Source: an uncultured Marinifilum sp. (lineage in GTDB: Bacteria; Bacteroidota; Bacteroidia; Bacteroidales; Marinifilaceae). From it: 64,000 nt of DNA. Under the pieces are notes generated by a model that was not told where the DNA came from, did no database searches, and was given only the letters and a program-made list of their open reading frames with translations. The first letter of the stretch is position 1; every line of letters begins with the position of its first letter. Of this stretch, positions 31,512-40,669 are shown piece after piece. The translations under genes were made by a program, and so were the position numbers. The stretch covers positions 484,923 through 548,922 of the forward strand of contig NZ_OY781918.1 of NCBI RefSeq assembly GCF_963677195.1. Reading direction: 5' to 3'.

Positions 31512-31536
31512 AGTACCCGGGGCGGGACTTGAACCC
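31512..31536. repeat. Attachment-site core, right end of the element
   Basis: Exact 25-bp partner of 7542-7566, overlapping the 3' end of the intact tRNA-Leu gene. Confidence 0.93.
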
Positions 31537-31597
31537 GCACGGCCGTGAAGCCACTGGATTTTAAGTCCAGCGTGTCTACCAATTCCACCACCCGGGC
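31514..31597 (-). tRNA. tRNA-Leu (UAA)
   Basis: 84 nt. Acceptor GCCCGGG pairs with CCCGGGT, anticodon stem-loop CTGGACTTAAAATCCAG gives UAA, a long variable arm GTGGCTTCACGGC typical of tRNA-Leu, and T-loop GTTCAAGTC. CCA is not encoded. It is the integration target of the 24-kb element and its 3' end is regenerated by it. Confidence 0.97.
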
Positions 31598-31604
31598 ATC
31601 CTTG

Positions 31605-31677
31605 AGCGAGAAACGAGACTCGAACTCGCGACCCTAACCTTGGCAAGGTTATGCTCTACCAACTGAGCTATTCTCGC
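31605..31677 (-). tRNA. tRNA-Gly (GCC)
   Basis: 73 nt. Acceptor GCGAGAA/TTCTCGC, D-loop AGCTCAGTTGGTAGAGC, anticodon loop TTGCCAA (GCC), T-loop GTTCGAGTC. It lies seven bases upstream of tRNA-Leu in the same transcript. Confidence 0.97.
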
Positions 31678-31722
31678 ATTATTTGCTTTTAAAAGTGAAC
31701 CGTTGTTCTCTCAATTGCGATG

Positions 31723-31754
31723 CAAATATATGCGTATTTTTTGATTCTGCAAAA
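31723..31754 (-). promoter_or_regulatory. Promoter of the tRNA-Gly/tRNA-Leu operon
   Basis: On the minus strand TTTG (31753-31750) is followed after 19 bases by TATATTTG (31730-31723), a consensus Bacteroidota promoter, about 45 bases before tRNA-Gly. Confidence 0.8.
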
Positions 31755-31899
31755 GAAAAAAAACATTTCTGCTATTTTTTTTTAATCACACTAAAAGCTT
31801 TCAGAAATTTTACTTTTCTGACTCATTGAAATTCAGATAGTACGCGCCGAAAGCCTTTATAAATGCGGCACTCACTTTTTTTTTATTTTTTTTATCTAA

Positions 31900-34515
31900 T
31901 TACAATCCTGAGATCTTTTTTATCTCATTTAGTTTATTCAAGGCTTCAATAGGAGTTAAATTATTTATATCCAAATCTGAGATCTCTCCTCTAATTTGTT
32001 CCAAGACCGGATCATCTAATTGAAAAAAGCTCATTTGGTAACCTTCTCTTTGTTGTGCTAAATCACCAATAGGTTTACCCAAAGATTCTTCATTATTATT
32101 CCCCTCAAGCTGAACCAGTATTTCATTGGCTCGTTTTACAACCGATTTGGGCATACCAGCCATTCTTGCCACATGTATACCAAAACTATGATTTGATCCT
32201 CCAGACACCAGCTTTCTAAGGAAAATTACTTTGTTATTTACTTCCTTTACCGAAACGTTATAATTCTTTACTCTATTAAACGATTTTTCCATCTCATTTA
32301 ATTCATGATAATGGGTCGCAAATAATGTTTTTGCTTTCGATTTCACATTTTCATGGATATACTCAACAATAGACCAAGCAATAGAAATTCCATCGTAAGT
32401 ACTGGTTCCTCTACCTAACTCATCGAGTAAAATTAAACTTCGCGAAGATAGATTATTTAAAATACTTGCTGCTTCGTTCATTTCTACCATAAAGGTCGAT
32501 TCTCCAAGCGAAATATTATCGGAAGCACCTACACGAGTAAAAATTTTATCTACATAACCAATTTTTGCCGATTCGGCAGGAACAAAACTACCCACTTGTG
32601 CCATAAGAACTATTAAAGCTGTTTGGCGCAATAATGCCGATTTACCAGCCATATTAGGACCGGTAATTATAATTACCTGCTGGTTTTCATTATCAAGAAA
32701 AACATCGTTGGCAATATACTGCTCATCAATGGGCAATTGTTTCTCGATTACCGGATGTCGGCCTTGCTTAATATCAATTACCTGTGAATCGTTAATTTCA
32801 GGACAAGAGTATTTATTCTCTCTTGCCAAACGCGCAAAAGACAACAAACAATCTAAACGACCAATCATGGCTGCATTTAACTGTATTGTTGATATATAAT
32901 CGGCAATACCTAAAACCAATTCGTTATACAAACGAGTTTCCAGAGATAAAATTTTCTCCTCGGCACCCAATATTTTTTCTTCGTATTCTTTTAATTCCTG
33001 TGTTATATATCTTTCAGCACTAACTAAAGTTTGTTTTCTAATCCATTCTTCAGGTACTTTATCTTTATGGGTATTTCGTACTTCTATATAATATCCAAAT
33101 ACATTGTTAAAGCCTATTTTAAGCGATGGTATTCCTGTTCGCTCACTTTCTCTAACCTGCATTTGCACCAGGTAATCTTTACCCGAGAAAGCAATTTTTC
33201 TTAGTTCATCCAACTCTTTAGAAACTCCATCGGCAATTACTCCACCTTTGCTAAGCATATTAGGCGGATCAGCTTTTATTTCTTTCTCAATCTTCTCTCT
33301 TACACTTAAACAAGGATTCAGCTGATCTCCGATTTTTAAAAGTCCATCGTTCCCACTATTTAAACAAAAATCCCGAATAGGTTCTATGGCAATTAATGCA
33401 TTCTTTAACTGTATAACTTCGCGTGGACTAACTCTGGCAACAGCAACCTTTGAGATAATTCGCTCTAAATCGCCAATCTGTCTTATTTCATCTTCTATGC
33501 TACTAGCTTCATTTTCATTTTTGTGAAAAAATTTCACCACATCCAACCTGCTGTTTATTCTGGCAGTATCTTTTAATGGTAAAGCAATCCAGCGTTTTAA
33601 TAATCGCGATCCCATAGGCGATAAGGTTTTATCCATTACCTGCGATAAAGTATGAGCACCATCGTTTAAAGCACCAAATAATTCAAGATTACGAACCGTA
33701 AATTTATCTAACCACACATATCTATCCTCCTCGATTCTCGATAAGTGAGTTACATGTGCAGCCTCACTGTGTTTGGTAAAATCGAGATATTGAAGAATGG
33801 CTCCCGAAGCAATTATTCCGTTTCGAAGATTCTGCACACCAAATCCTTTTAAGGACGATGTTTCAAAGTGATGCAACAAACGATCCTTGGCAGCACTTTC
33901 TGTAAACACCCAATCGTCCATGGTAAAAGTGTAGAACTTACCTCCAAACAATTCATGAAAAACTTTCTCTTTCCCTTTCTGATATAAAACCTCTTTTGGC
34001 TGAAAATTTCCTAAAAGCTTATCTATGTATTCGAAATTTCCTTCTGCTGTTAAAAATTCTCCTGTTGATGCATCAATGAAAGCAATACCTGCCATTTTTT
34101 TTTCTAAATGAATACAAGCCAAAAAATTATTTTCCCGATACTCAAGCACATTATCATTGTAGGAAACTCCTGGTGTTACCAACTCAATTATTCCGCGCTT
34201 AACAATTTTCTTTGTTTTTTTCGGATCTTCGAGCTGCTCGCATATAGCCACACGCATTCCCGCACGAACCAATTTAGGCAAATAGGTATCTATGGCATGA
34301 TGCGGAAATCCAGCCAATTCAACATAAGATGCTGAACCATTAGCTCTTTTGGTTAGTGTTATTCCTAAAATTTCGGACGCCCGAACTGCATCGTTTTCAA
34401 ATGTCTCGTAAAAATCGCCAACTCTAAAAAGTAAAATTGCATCAGGATGCTTGTCTTTCATCTGATAATATTGCTTCATTAAGGGCGTTTCGACAGCTTT
34501 TTTTTGTTTTGCCAA
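31900..34515 (-). CDS. mutS: DNA mismatch repair protein MutS
   Basis: 871 residues, normal length. Mismatch-recognition motif [10 protein letters not shown] near the N-terminus (Phe and Glu of FYE), connector and lever/clamp domains, then the ATPase: Walker [11 protein letters not shown]-loop region [17 protein letters not shown], Walker [17 protein letters not shown], and THYHEL. A C-terminal helical dimerisation piece follows. It recognises mispairs and recruits MutL. Stand-alone gene, divergent from the saccharopine-dehydrogenase-like gene. Confidence 0.97.
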   Translation of the reverse strand: MAKQKKAVETPLMKQYYQMKDKHPDAILLFRVGDFYETFENDAVRASEILGITLTKRANGSASYVELAGFPHHAIDTYLPKLVRAGMRVAICEQLEDPKKTKKIVKRGIIELVTPGVSYNDNVLEYRENNFLACIHLEKKMAGIAFIDASTGEFLTAEGNFEYIDKLLGNFQPKEVLYQKGKEKVFHELFGGKFYTFTMDDWVFTESAAKDRLLHHFETSSLKGFGVQNLRNGIIASGAILQYLDFTKHSEAAHVTHLSRIEEDRYVWLDKFTVRNLELFGALNDGAHTLSQVMDKTLSPMGSRLLKRWIALPLKDTARINSRLDVVKFFHKNENEASSIEDEIRQIGDLERIISKVAVARVSPREVIQLKNALIAIEPIRDFCLNSGNDGLLKIGDQLNPCLSVREKIEKEIKADPPNMLSKGGVIADGVSKELDELRKIAFSGKDYLVQMQVRESERTGIPSLKIGFNNVFGYYIEVRNTHKDKVPEEWIRKQTLVSAERYITQELKEYEEKILGAEEKILSLETRLYNELVLGIADYISTIQLNAAMIGRLDCLLSFARLARENKYSCPEINDSQVIDIKQGRHPVIEKQLPIDEQYIANDVFLDNENQQVIIITGPNMAGKSALLRQTALIVLMAQVGSFVPAESAKIGYVDKIFTRVGASDNISLGESTFMVEMNEAASILNNLSSRSLILLDELGRGTSTYDGISIAWSIVEYIHENVKSKAKTLFATHYHELNEMEKSFNRVKNYNVSVKEVNNKVIFLRKLVSGGSNHSFGIHVARMAGMPKSVVKRANEILVQLEGNNNEESLGKPIGDLAQQREGYQMSFFQLDDPVLEQIRGEISDLDINNLTPIEALNKLNEIKKISGL

Positions 34516-34793
34516 GGGAAAAATATTTAGAATTACTCTCTTTTATTATCTCGAACAAATATACTCATTCCTTAAAAATAGATAGGATATATATTCAAAT
34601 ACATAATGCTTACAATTCCCTTTCGAAAAAAATTATTGAAAAATCTATCTATTCTAATGGTATTTACTTTTGTATTGTTGTAAATTTAAACAAAGCTGAA
34701 ATTAAAAAACAGATAATTTATTCCCTTAAACAATAAAGCAATCTCTTTTTTATAGAAGTTTTACATCTTAAATTAGATACAAACAATATTAAT

Positions 34794-36125
34794 ATGAAAA
34801 ACATTCTAATTATTGGTGCAGGTCTTTCTTCTACCGACCTAATACAGTATTTGCTTAAACAATCGGATAAATATAATTGGAAAATTACCCTTGGCGACAT
34901 GTCGCTGCAAGCTGCTCAGAAAAAAATTGGTCTTCATCCTAATGGCACTGCATTACGATTTAACTTAAAAGATTTAGAGCAAAGAGCTAGTGAAATATCG
35001 GCTGCCGATATTGTTATAAGCATGGTACCTGCATCTTTGCATATTATTGTTGCAAAAGAATGCTTAAAGTATGGCAAACATTTGTTAACTCCTTCTTATG
35101 TTTCCTCAGAAATGCTAGACTTACACGAAGAAGCAAAAGAACTGGGACTTTCGTTTTGGAACGAATTGGGTGTCGACCCAGGAATTGATCACATGTCGGC
35201 CATGAGAGTTATCAATAAAATAAAAAAGGAAGGTGGAAAATTGCTTTCGTTTAAATCATTTTGTGGTGGTTTGCTTGCACCCGATTGCGATAATAATCCA
35301 TGGCATTATAAGTTCTCCTGGAATCCAAAAAATGTAGTTCTCGCCGGACAAGGCATTGCTCAATACAAAGAAAATGGTCATTACAAATATATTCCCTATA
35401 ATAATCTATTTAATAATATTATAAAAACAGAAATAGATACTTACGGAGAATTTGAAGTGTATCCAAACAGAAATTCATTGCAATATTGTAAACTTTACGG
35501 ATTAGAAGATATTCCGACCATTATTAGAGGTACCATGCGTCGTCCCGGATATTGCGAAGCTTGGAACATATTGGTGAGATTGGGCTGCACCGACGATTCC
35601 TATACAATAAAAAATTCGCAACTATTATCTAACAGGTCCTTTTTAAATAGTTTCCTTCCTGGCGATCTTGTACATACCGAAGAAAATCTATGTAAATTTA
35701 TAAACATAAATAAAAATTCTGAAGCTTTTAGTAAACTACAATGGCTTGGTTTGTTTTCAGATAAAACAATAGGCATTAAGGATGCTAGTCCGGCAATGAT
35801 CCTGCAAAAAATTCTGGAAGAAAAATGGTCCTTAGGCGAAAAAGACCGAGACTTATTGGTTATGCAGCATCAATTTGAGTTTACAAACACAGGCATGAAA
35901 AAACAGATTATCTCGTCGATGTGCTACGAAGGAAAAGACAAAGATAATACTGCTATGTCGTACACCGTTGGCACCCCATTGGGCATTGCCACTAAACTTC
36001 TTGCAATAGGTAAAGTTAATTTACCTGGAGTTCAAATTCCTACTGCTAGGGAACTTTACGAGCCAATTTTAAATGAACTGGAAGTACTAGGTGTTAAATT
36101 TATTGAAAAGGAAATTATTTTATAA
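34794..36125 (+). CDS. Saccharopine dehydrogenase family protein
   Basis: 443 residues. N-terminal Rossmann domain with IIGAGLSSTDLIQYLL, then SAADIVISMVPASLH and LTPSYVSSEM; catalytic-domain segment NELGVDPGIDHMSAM is characteristic of saccharopine dehydrogenase-like enzymes, and the C-terminal part returns to the fold (KVNLPGVQIPTARELYEPIL). Probably NAD(P)-dependent; in Bacteroidota such proteins may serve lysine or carboxynorspermidine-type metabolism, which the sequence alone does not settle. Confidence 0.85.
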   Translation: MKNILIIGAGLSSTDLIQYLLKQSDKYNWKITLGDMSLQAAQKKIGLHPNGTALRFNLKDLEQRASEISAADIVISMVPASLHIIVAKECLKYGKHLLTPSYVSSEMLDLHEEAKELGLSFWNELGVDPGIDHMSAMRVINKIKKEGGKLLSFKSFCGGLLAPDCDNNPWHYKFSWNPKNVVLAGQGIAQYKENGHYKYIPYNNLFNNIIKTEIDTYGEFEVYPNRNSLQYCKLYGLEDIPTIIRGTMRRPGYCEAWNILVRLGCTDDSYTIKNSQLLSNRSFLNSFLPGDLVHTEENLCKFININKNSEAFSKLQWLGLFSDKTIGIKDASPAMILQKILEEKWSLGEKDRDLLVMQHQFEFTNTGMKKQIISSMCYEGKDKDNTAMSYTVGTPLGIATKLLAIGKVNLPGVQIPTARELYEPILNELEVLGVKFIEKEIIL

Positions 36126-36204
36126 TTTTTAAATACTTTAGACTTGTTCGCTTAAATTAGAATAGTATTTTTCTATTTTTGAATAAAATCTAATATTAGC
36201 TTTT

Positions 36205-36948
36205 ATGTTTCGAATTTACCTTTTACTAACGGTTTTTATAATTACTGTTATATCCTGTTCCTCTGGCAAATATTTTAATTCTTACTGGAATCCGGTATCC
36301 TCTAAAGAAAATTTTAAAACTACCGAAGCAATATATTATCACTCAAGCGATCAGTTAAGTTTAAAAGTTTTTAATAACAATGAATTTATTGATATTATTC
36401 TCGAGACCAATTCTCCTTTTACTTTACAAAAAATATACAACTTAGGACTAAGTATTTGGATTGATCCGGATGGAAAATCGAAAAATATTTATGCTGTAAA
36501 TTATCCAATGCCTGTTGATATTCCATTTACCGATAATAAATTCAGATCTTATTTAAAAAGGTTTTCAACTATTGAGTTTCAGGAGGAGTTAATAGATAGA
36601 TTTCAGGACTATGAAATTGTAGATAGGCAAATTAATGAGAATATTTTACTGAGTACAACCAATATAAACGAAGAAGTTAGAGTATATTTAAACACAAACA
36701 AACAAGTTTTATTTAGCTGTCGAATTCATATTCCCTTAAAAAATCTGTATCTCGAAAAAATACCTACAAATCCAATACTCAGCATTGGTATTGCCAGTAT
36801 AAATGAAGCTAATCAGGAGTATTATTCGGCCCTAAGCAGTAAAGAATACATTCAAAAACGAGTAGATGAATTAAAAGCCGGAGCTTACGAAAGTAAATTT
36901 GAACTGGAGGAATGGTGGACTAATTTTCGATTACAATCAGAAAAATAA
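36205..36948 (+). CDS. Unknown lipoprotein
   Basis: 247 residues with a lipoprotein signal (MFRIYLLLTVFIITVISC; lipid on C18). The mature part is beta-rich, about 90-140 (SIWIDPDGKSKNIYAVNYPMP), with a helical C-terminus. No named family recognised. It lies 79 bases after the saccharopine-dehydrogenase-like gene on the same strand and faces the methyltransferase gene. Confidence 0.7.
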   Translation: MFRIYLLLTVFIITVISCSSGKYFNSYWNPVSSKENFKTTEAIYYHSSDQLSLKVFNNNEFIDIILETNSPFTLQKIYNLGLSIWIDPDGKSKNIYAVNYPMPVDIPFTDNKFRSYLKRFSTIEFQEELIDRFQDYEIVDRQINENILLSTTNINEEVRVYLNTNKQVLFSCRIHIPLKNLYLEKIPTNPILSIGIASINEANQEYYSALSSKEYIQKRVDELKAGAYESKFELEEWWTNFRLQSEK

Positions 36949-36962
36949 TGTTATCTTAATTC

Positions 36963-37682
36963 CTAAAATTTAAGGTAAAAATCTTTTGTTAGCTCAATAT
37001 ATTCAGGAGAATAAACATGTCTTTGTCCGTTTTCAACAGCAAATTTATATTCCTGTAGTAGCGATTCATGTAAGGAAAATTCCAACAAGTATCTTTTTGC
37101 TGGTTTTCCCGGATTTGGTAAAACACACACTTTCCTTTTTAAATAAAAACCACTTAGTTTTGCTATGCGAATAAAGTAATCTCCCTCTTCAATGGGTAAA
37201 ATAAGCGAAAATGTACCCGATGATCTTAGTAATTTTTTTGCTCCCTCCAACAGTTCCTCAAATGGCAAATGATCAGCATGCCTGGCTTTGGTTCGGGCAT
37301 CCCCTTTAGCATTTAAGCCATTCATAAAATAAGGAGGATTGCTTACAATTTTATCGTAAGAGCTTACTTCTGTTTTACAAAAATCCTGAAAAGAAATATG
37401 GTAAATTTTAATTCTTTTGTTCCAGATACAACTATTTATATTCTCACTAGCTTGTTCATAAGCCGATTCATCAATTTCAACAGCATCAATTTTTACATTC
37501 TCACTTGTTCGTTGAGCAAGCATAATTGCAATTAATCCGCTTCCAGTACCAATATCAAGAATTCTCTCAGCTCCGTCAATCTCAGTCCAGGCACCCAATA
37601 AAACCCCATCGGTTCCTACTTTCATAGCCGAACCTACCTGATTAATTCTAAATTGTTTAAAGTCGAAATAATTGTTCGCCAT
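36963..37682 (-). CDS. trmN6: tRNA1(Val) A37 N6-methyltransferase-like protein
   Basis: 239-residue class I SAM methyltransferase. SAM loop ILDIGTGSGLIAIMLAQ, acidic end VEIDESAYEQA, and the N6-adenine motif IVSNPPYF. The start FRINQVGSAMKVGTDGVLLGAW is typical of TrmN6/YfiC, which methylates A37 of tRNA-Val. Confidence 0.88.
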   Translation of the reverse strand: MANNYFDFKQFRINQVGSAMKVGTDGVLLGAWTEIDGAERILDIGTGSGLIAIMLAQRTSENVKIDAVEIDESAYEQASENINSCIWNKRIKIYHISFQDFCKTEVSSYDKIVSNPPYFMNGLNAKGDARTKARHADHLPFEELLEGAKKLLRSSGTFSLILPIEEGDYFIRIAKLSGFYLKRKVCVLPNPGKPAKRYLLEFSLHESLLQEYKFAVENGQRHVYSPEYIELTKDFYLKF

Positions 37683-37742
37683 TATTAATAAATGAGTGAA
37701 TAAGAAAATAAAGAATGTTAGGTTGAAATATACAATTAGAAT

Positions 37743-38516
37743 TTAAAATTTCTCAAAAATCCCCAATCCAAAAAGAGCAAAATCATATTTAACAGGATCG
37801 TTTGAATCAAGCGTTCTTAAATTTTTGGTTATCTCATCAACAGCAGTCCAATCGTTTTGTTTTCGAGTTAGCAGTCCTAGTTTTCGACCTACATTTCCGG
37901 TATGAACATCTAAAGGCAAAAATAAATCAGCAGACTTAATACCATTCCATAAACCTAAATCAACACCACGGTCATCCTTTCTTACCATCCAGCGCAGAAA
38001 CATATTTATTCGCTTGGCTGCCGATTTTTTATCTACATTCGAAATGTGCTTCTCTGTTCTTTGTAGATGATCTACTTCGAAGAATATTTTACGAAAATAA
38101 GATATAGCACCTTTTACATTGCCCGATTGTTTTCTTCCTTGAGTAAACACACCTTCTAAACCAGAGTGATTCTGATAAATATTTCGCAAAGATTTTAAAA
38201 AGAAAATACAATCTTCGCCATTAAAAGTTCTATGTTTAAAATCCTTGAAAATTTCAAATTCTAAATCGGAGGCATTCATAATAAACTCGAAAGGTTGATT
38301 TCCCATAAGTTCAGTAATACGCTTAGCATTACGAACAATAGTTAAGCGTTGTCCCCAAGCAATGCTAGCACTCATAAAAGCTGCAATTTCAATATCTTCT
38401 TTTCGAGTGTAACGTTTGGCAAGTAAAATAGGATCGCTCTCAATAAAAGATTCACGATTATACAAATCGTACTTTTCTTCCAAAAAGTCTTTTAATTCCT
38501 GTTTGTTTAAATCAAG
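37743..38516 (-). CDS. TIGR02757 family protein (DUF2400)
   Basis: About 258 residues starting [22 protein letters not shown]. The conserved pieces [53 protein letters not shown] and [19 protein letters not shown] are those of the TIGR02757 family, which resembles helix-hairpin-helix DNA glycosylases; function not established. The start overlaps the end of the ABC ATPase gene, so they are coupled; a longer frame reaching 38549 lies fully inside that gene and is not preferred. Confidence 0.87.
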   Translation of the reverse strand, partial: LDLNKQELKDFLEEKYDLYNRESFIESDPILLAKRYTRKEDIEIAAFMSASIAWGQRLTIVRNAKRITELMGNQPFEFIMNASDLEFEIFKDFKHRTFNGEDCIFFLKSLRNIYQNHSGLEGVFTQGRKQSGNVKGAISYFRKIFFEVDHLQRTEKHISNVDKKSAAKRINMFLRWMVRKDDRGVDLGLWNGIKSADLFLPLDVHTGNVGRKLGLLTRKQNDWTAVDEITKNLRTLDSNDPVKYDFALFGLGIFEKF

Positions 38517-39177
38517 CATTCTTTTCAATCTGTCCGTCAGAAATAACAATCTGCCGATCCGACAATTCGGCTAAGTCTGGATCGTGCGTTACAATAATAA
38601 AAGTCTGGTTAAATTGATCGCGCAAAGTAAAGAATAGTTCATGAAGTTCTTGTCTGCTTTTAGAATCAAGATTTCCAGATGGCTCATCGGCTAAAATAAC
38701 CAAAGGATCGTTTATTAAGGCACGTGCCACAGCTACCCGCTGCTTTTCTCCGCCCGATAATTCGGATGGCTTATGATTTAAACGATGTCCTAAGCTTAGC
38801 ATTTCCAGTAACTCCTTGGCTCTTTTAGTAGCTTCATTCTTAGATTTATTAGCTATATAAGCAGGAATACAAACATTCTCTAAAGCAGTAAATTCGGGCA
38901 ATAAATGATGAAATTGAAAAACAAATCCGATATTAGAATTTCGAAAAGCAGATAAATCGGTCTCATTTAATAGAGAAACATCTTTTCCGTCGTAAAAAAT
39001 AGAACCGGCATCTGGTCTATCTAAGGTTCCTAATATTTGTAATAAAGTTGTTTTTCCTGCTCCACTGGCTCCAACCACCGAAACAATCTCACCTTTTTTA
39101 ATACAAAGATCGACTCCTTTTAAAACATTTACACTTCCAAAACTTTTTTTGATTTGCTCTGCGCTGATCATATACAC
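38512..39177 (-). CDS. lolD: ABC transporter ATPase, LolD-like
   Basis: 221 residues. Walker [11 protein letters not shown]-loop [16 protein letters not shown], signature [15 protein letters not shown], Walker [14 protein letters not shown], switch His in [11 protein letters not shown]. The [12 protein letters not shown] pattern is the mark of LolD, the ATPase of the lipoprotein-release complex at the inner membrane, although MacB-type ATPases are close. No permease gene is adjacent. Confidence 0.87.
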   Translation of the reverse strand: MYMISAEQIKKSFGSVNVLKGVDLCIKKGEIVSVVGASGAGKTTLLQILGTLDRPDAGSIFYDGKDVSLLNETDLSAFRNSNIGFVFQFHHLLPEFTALENVCIPAYIANKSKNEATKRAKELLEMLSLGHRLNHKPSELSGGEKQRVAVARALINDPLVILADEPSGNLDSKSRQELHELFFTLRDQFNQTFIIVTHDPDLAELSDRQIVISDGQIEKNA

Positions 39178-39181
39178 ACAA

Positions 39182-40117
39182 TTATTGCTTGAAAACTAAA
39201 TATACATAAATAAAATAGCTTGCCATAAGCAAAACACCTTTCCAACGATGAAGCTTACCATTTTTAAGTGGTAATATCAATAAAAAAAGTAATAAAGATA
39301 CTGCAAGCATAACCAATATATCGAATGAAATAATTGCCTCACTTACCTGTATATTTTTAACAACAGATGTTACACCAAGCACACCCAGAATATTGAAAAT
39401 ATTAGAACCAATAATGTTACCAATAGATATATCCATTTCTTTTTTGAATGCAGCTACTGCAGAAGTTGCCAATTCGGGAACCGATGTGCCAAAAGCAACA
39501 ACAGTAAGTCCAATTACGCGCTCGCTAACACCAAAATCTATAGCTATATTTTTGGCACTATCAACCAATAAATTTGCTCCATAGTACAATCCAAACGAAG
39601 AGGCTACCAATAACAATACAGATACAGGAATAGAATACTTCGCTTTTTTAAATTCTTCGGCCATACTTCTGCTTTCTCTTCTAGAGTTCCAAACGGTCCA
39701 TACCATAAACGAAATCAAAAGCAAAACAAATATTATTCCTTCATAAGTTTCTAGCTTATTATTTAATATAAAAACATAAAATAAGGCCGAAGCACCCATC
39801 ATAACAGGCCAGTCGAATTTTATGGAATTACTGCGCACAGGCAAAGGAAGTAAAATAGCTGTAAAACCAAGCACTAAGGCGATATTTGATATATTTGAGC
39901 CAACAATATTACCAATAGAAATATCGGGACTACCAGATAAAGCAGCATCTAAACTAACAAATAGCTCTGGTGCCGAAGTTCCAAACGATACTACGGTAAC
40001 ACCTACAACTAAAGTTGAAATTTTAAAATGCGAGGAAAGTGCAACTCCACCTTTTACAAGCAGATCGCCACTATATAACAGGACTACAAATCCTATAATT
40101 AAAAATAAATAATCCAT
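39182..40117 (-). CDS. Sodium/calcium antiporter, YrbG/CaxA type
   Basis: 311 residues, about ten membrane segments in two inverted halves. Each half has the alpha-repeat motif: [18 protein letters not shown] ... [17 protein letters not shown] and [18 protein letters not shown] ... [17 protein letters not shown]. Exchanges Na+ (or H+) against Ca2+ across the inner membrane. It ends four bases before the LolD-like gene. Confidence 0.93.
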   Translation of the reverse strand: MDYLFLIIGFVVLLYSGDLLVKGGVALSSHFKISTLVVGVTVVSFGTSAPELFVSLDAALSGSPDISIGNIVGSNISNIALVLGFTAILLPLPVRSNSIKFDWPVMMGASALFYVFILNNKLETYEGIIFVLLLISFMVWTVWNSRRESRSMAEEFKKAKYSIPVSVLLLVASSFGLYYGANLLVDSAKNIAIDFGVSERVIGLTVVAFGTSVPELATSAVAAFKKEMDISIGNIIGSNIFNILGVLGVTSVVKNIQVSEAIISFDILVMLAVSLLLFLLILPLKNGKLHRWKGVLLMASYFIYVYLVFKQ

Positions 40118-40160
40118 TTATATAAAGAAATTTACCAAATTTAGGTAAGATCAAATTAAG

Positions 40161-40388
40161 TTATAATTTTTTACTGATATCATCTTTAAAATCCTTGATG
40201 CTATCAAGAACATCGGTCTCGTCTTTTATCTCTTTTTTGATATCGTCGGCTGCTCGTTTAAATTCTTTCATTCCTTTACCTAAACCTTGTGCTAGTTCTG
40301 GAATTTTCTTAGAGCCAAACAGCAATAAAACAACAATAAACACAATAACAATCTCTCCTCCACTAATAAATAAAAGCATGTTTTCCAT
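40161..40388 (-). CDS. tatA: Twin-arginine translocase subunit TatA/E
   Basis: 75 residues: one N-terminal membrane helix ([21 protein letters not shown]), the [21 protein letters not shown] amphipathic helix with the conserved FG-x-x-x-PE pattern, and a charged tail. Forms the protein-conducting part of the Tat pathway. No tatC in view. Confidence 0.92.
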   Translation of the reverse strand: MENMLLFISGGEIVIVFIVVLLLFGSKKIPELAQGLGKGMKEFKRAADDIKKEIKDETDVLDSIKDFKDDISKKL

Positions 40389-40618
40389 TTAAATTACTCC
40401 TTTATAATCGAATAATAAATACTTTATAATGAGAAATAAAGAATTATCTATATTGATCTTTAATTAGAATTGATAAAATAGTAACTGTTATCAAATTCAT
40501 TTTGTACAAATATACCTAAGAAATTTTAAATAGATGAGTGATCGTAGATTTAAGATAAACTACCCAACGAGAAAATCATTTTCCACCTCGTATTCTTTGA
40601 GAAAATAATGGCAAAAAA

Positions 40619-40649
40619 AAATCCTCCGAATCAAAAGACTCGAAGGATT
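40619..40649 (-). terminator. Terminator after secDF
   Basis: Stem AATCCTTCGAGTC / GATTCGGAGGATT with small mismatches and a short loop, followed by a T-run on the minus strand, about 20 bases after the secDF stop. Confidence 0.75.
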
Positions 40650-40669
40650 AGATGATTTTATACTATATA

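Larger units (their letters stand above)
7542..31536. mobile_element. Integrative mobilizable element (about 24 kb) in tRNA-Leu(UAA)
   Basis: Bounded by 25-bp identical repeats of the tRNA-Leu 3' end. It contains an IntDOT-like integrase beside the intact tRNA, mobC, a MobA-type relaxase, a candidate oriT, and cargo (AbiE, two Fic proteins, HipBST, an integron-like cassette array, a redox operon). No coupling protein or type IV secretion genes are present, so it would depend on a helper for transfer. An 18-bp sequence is repeated with two mismatches near both ends (7617-7634 and 31392-31409) and may be integrase arm-type sites. Two IS110 copies and one IS1182 element are nested inside. Confidence 0.9.
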
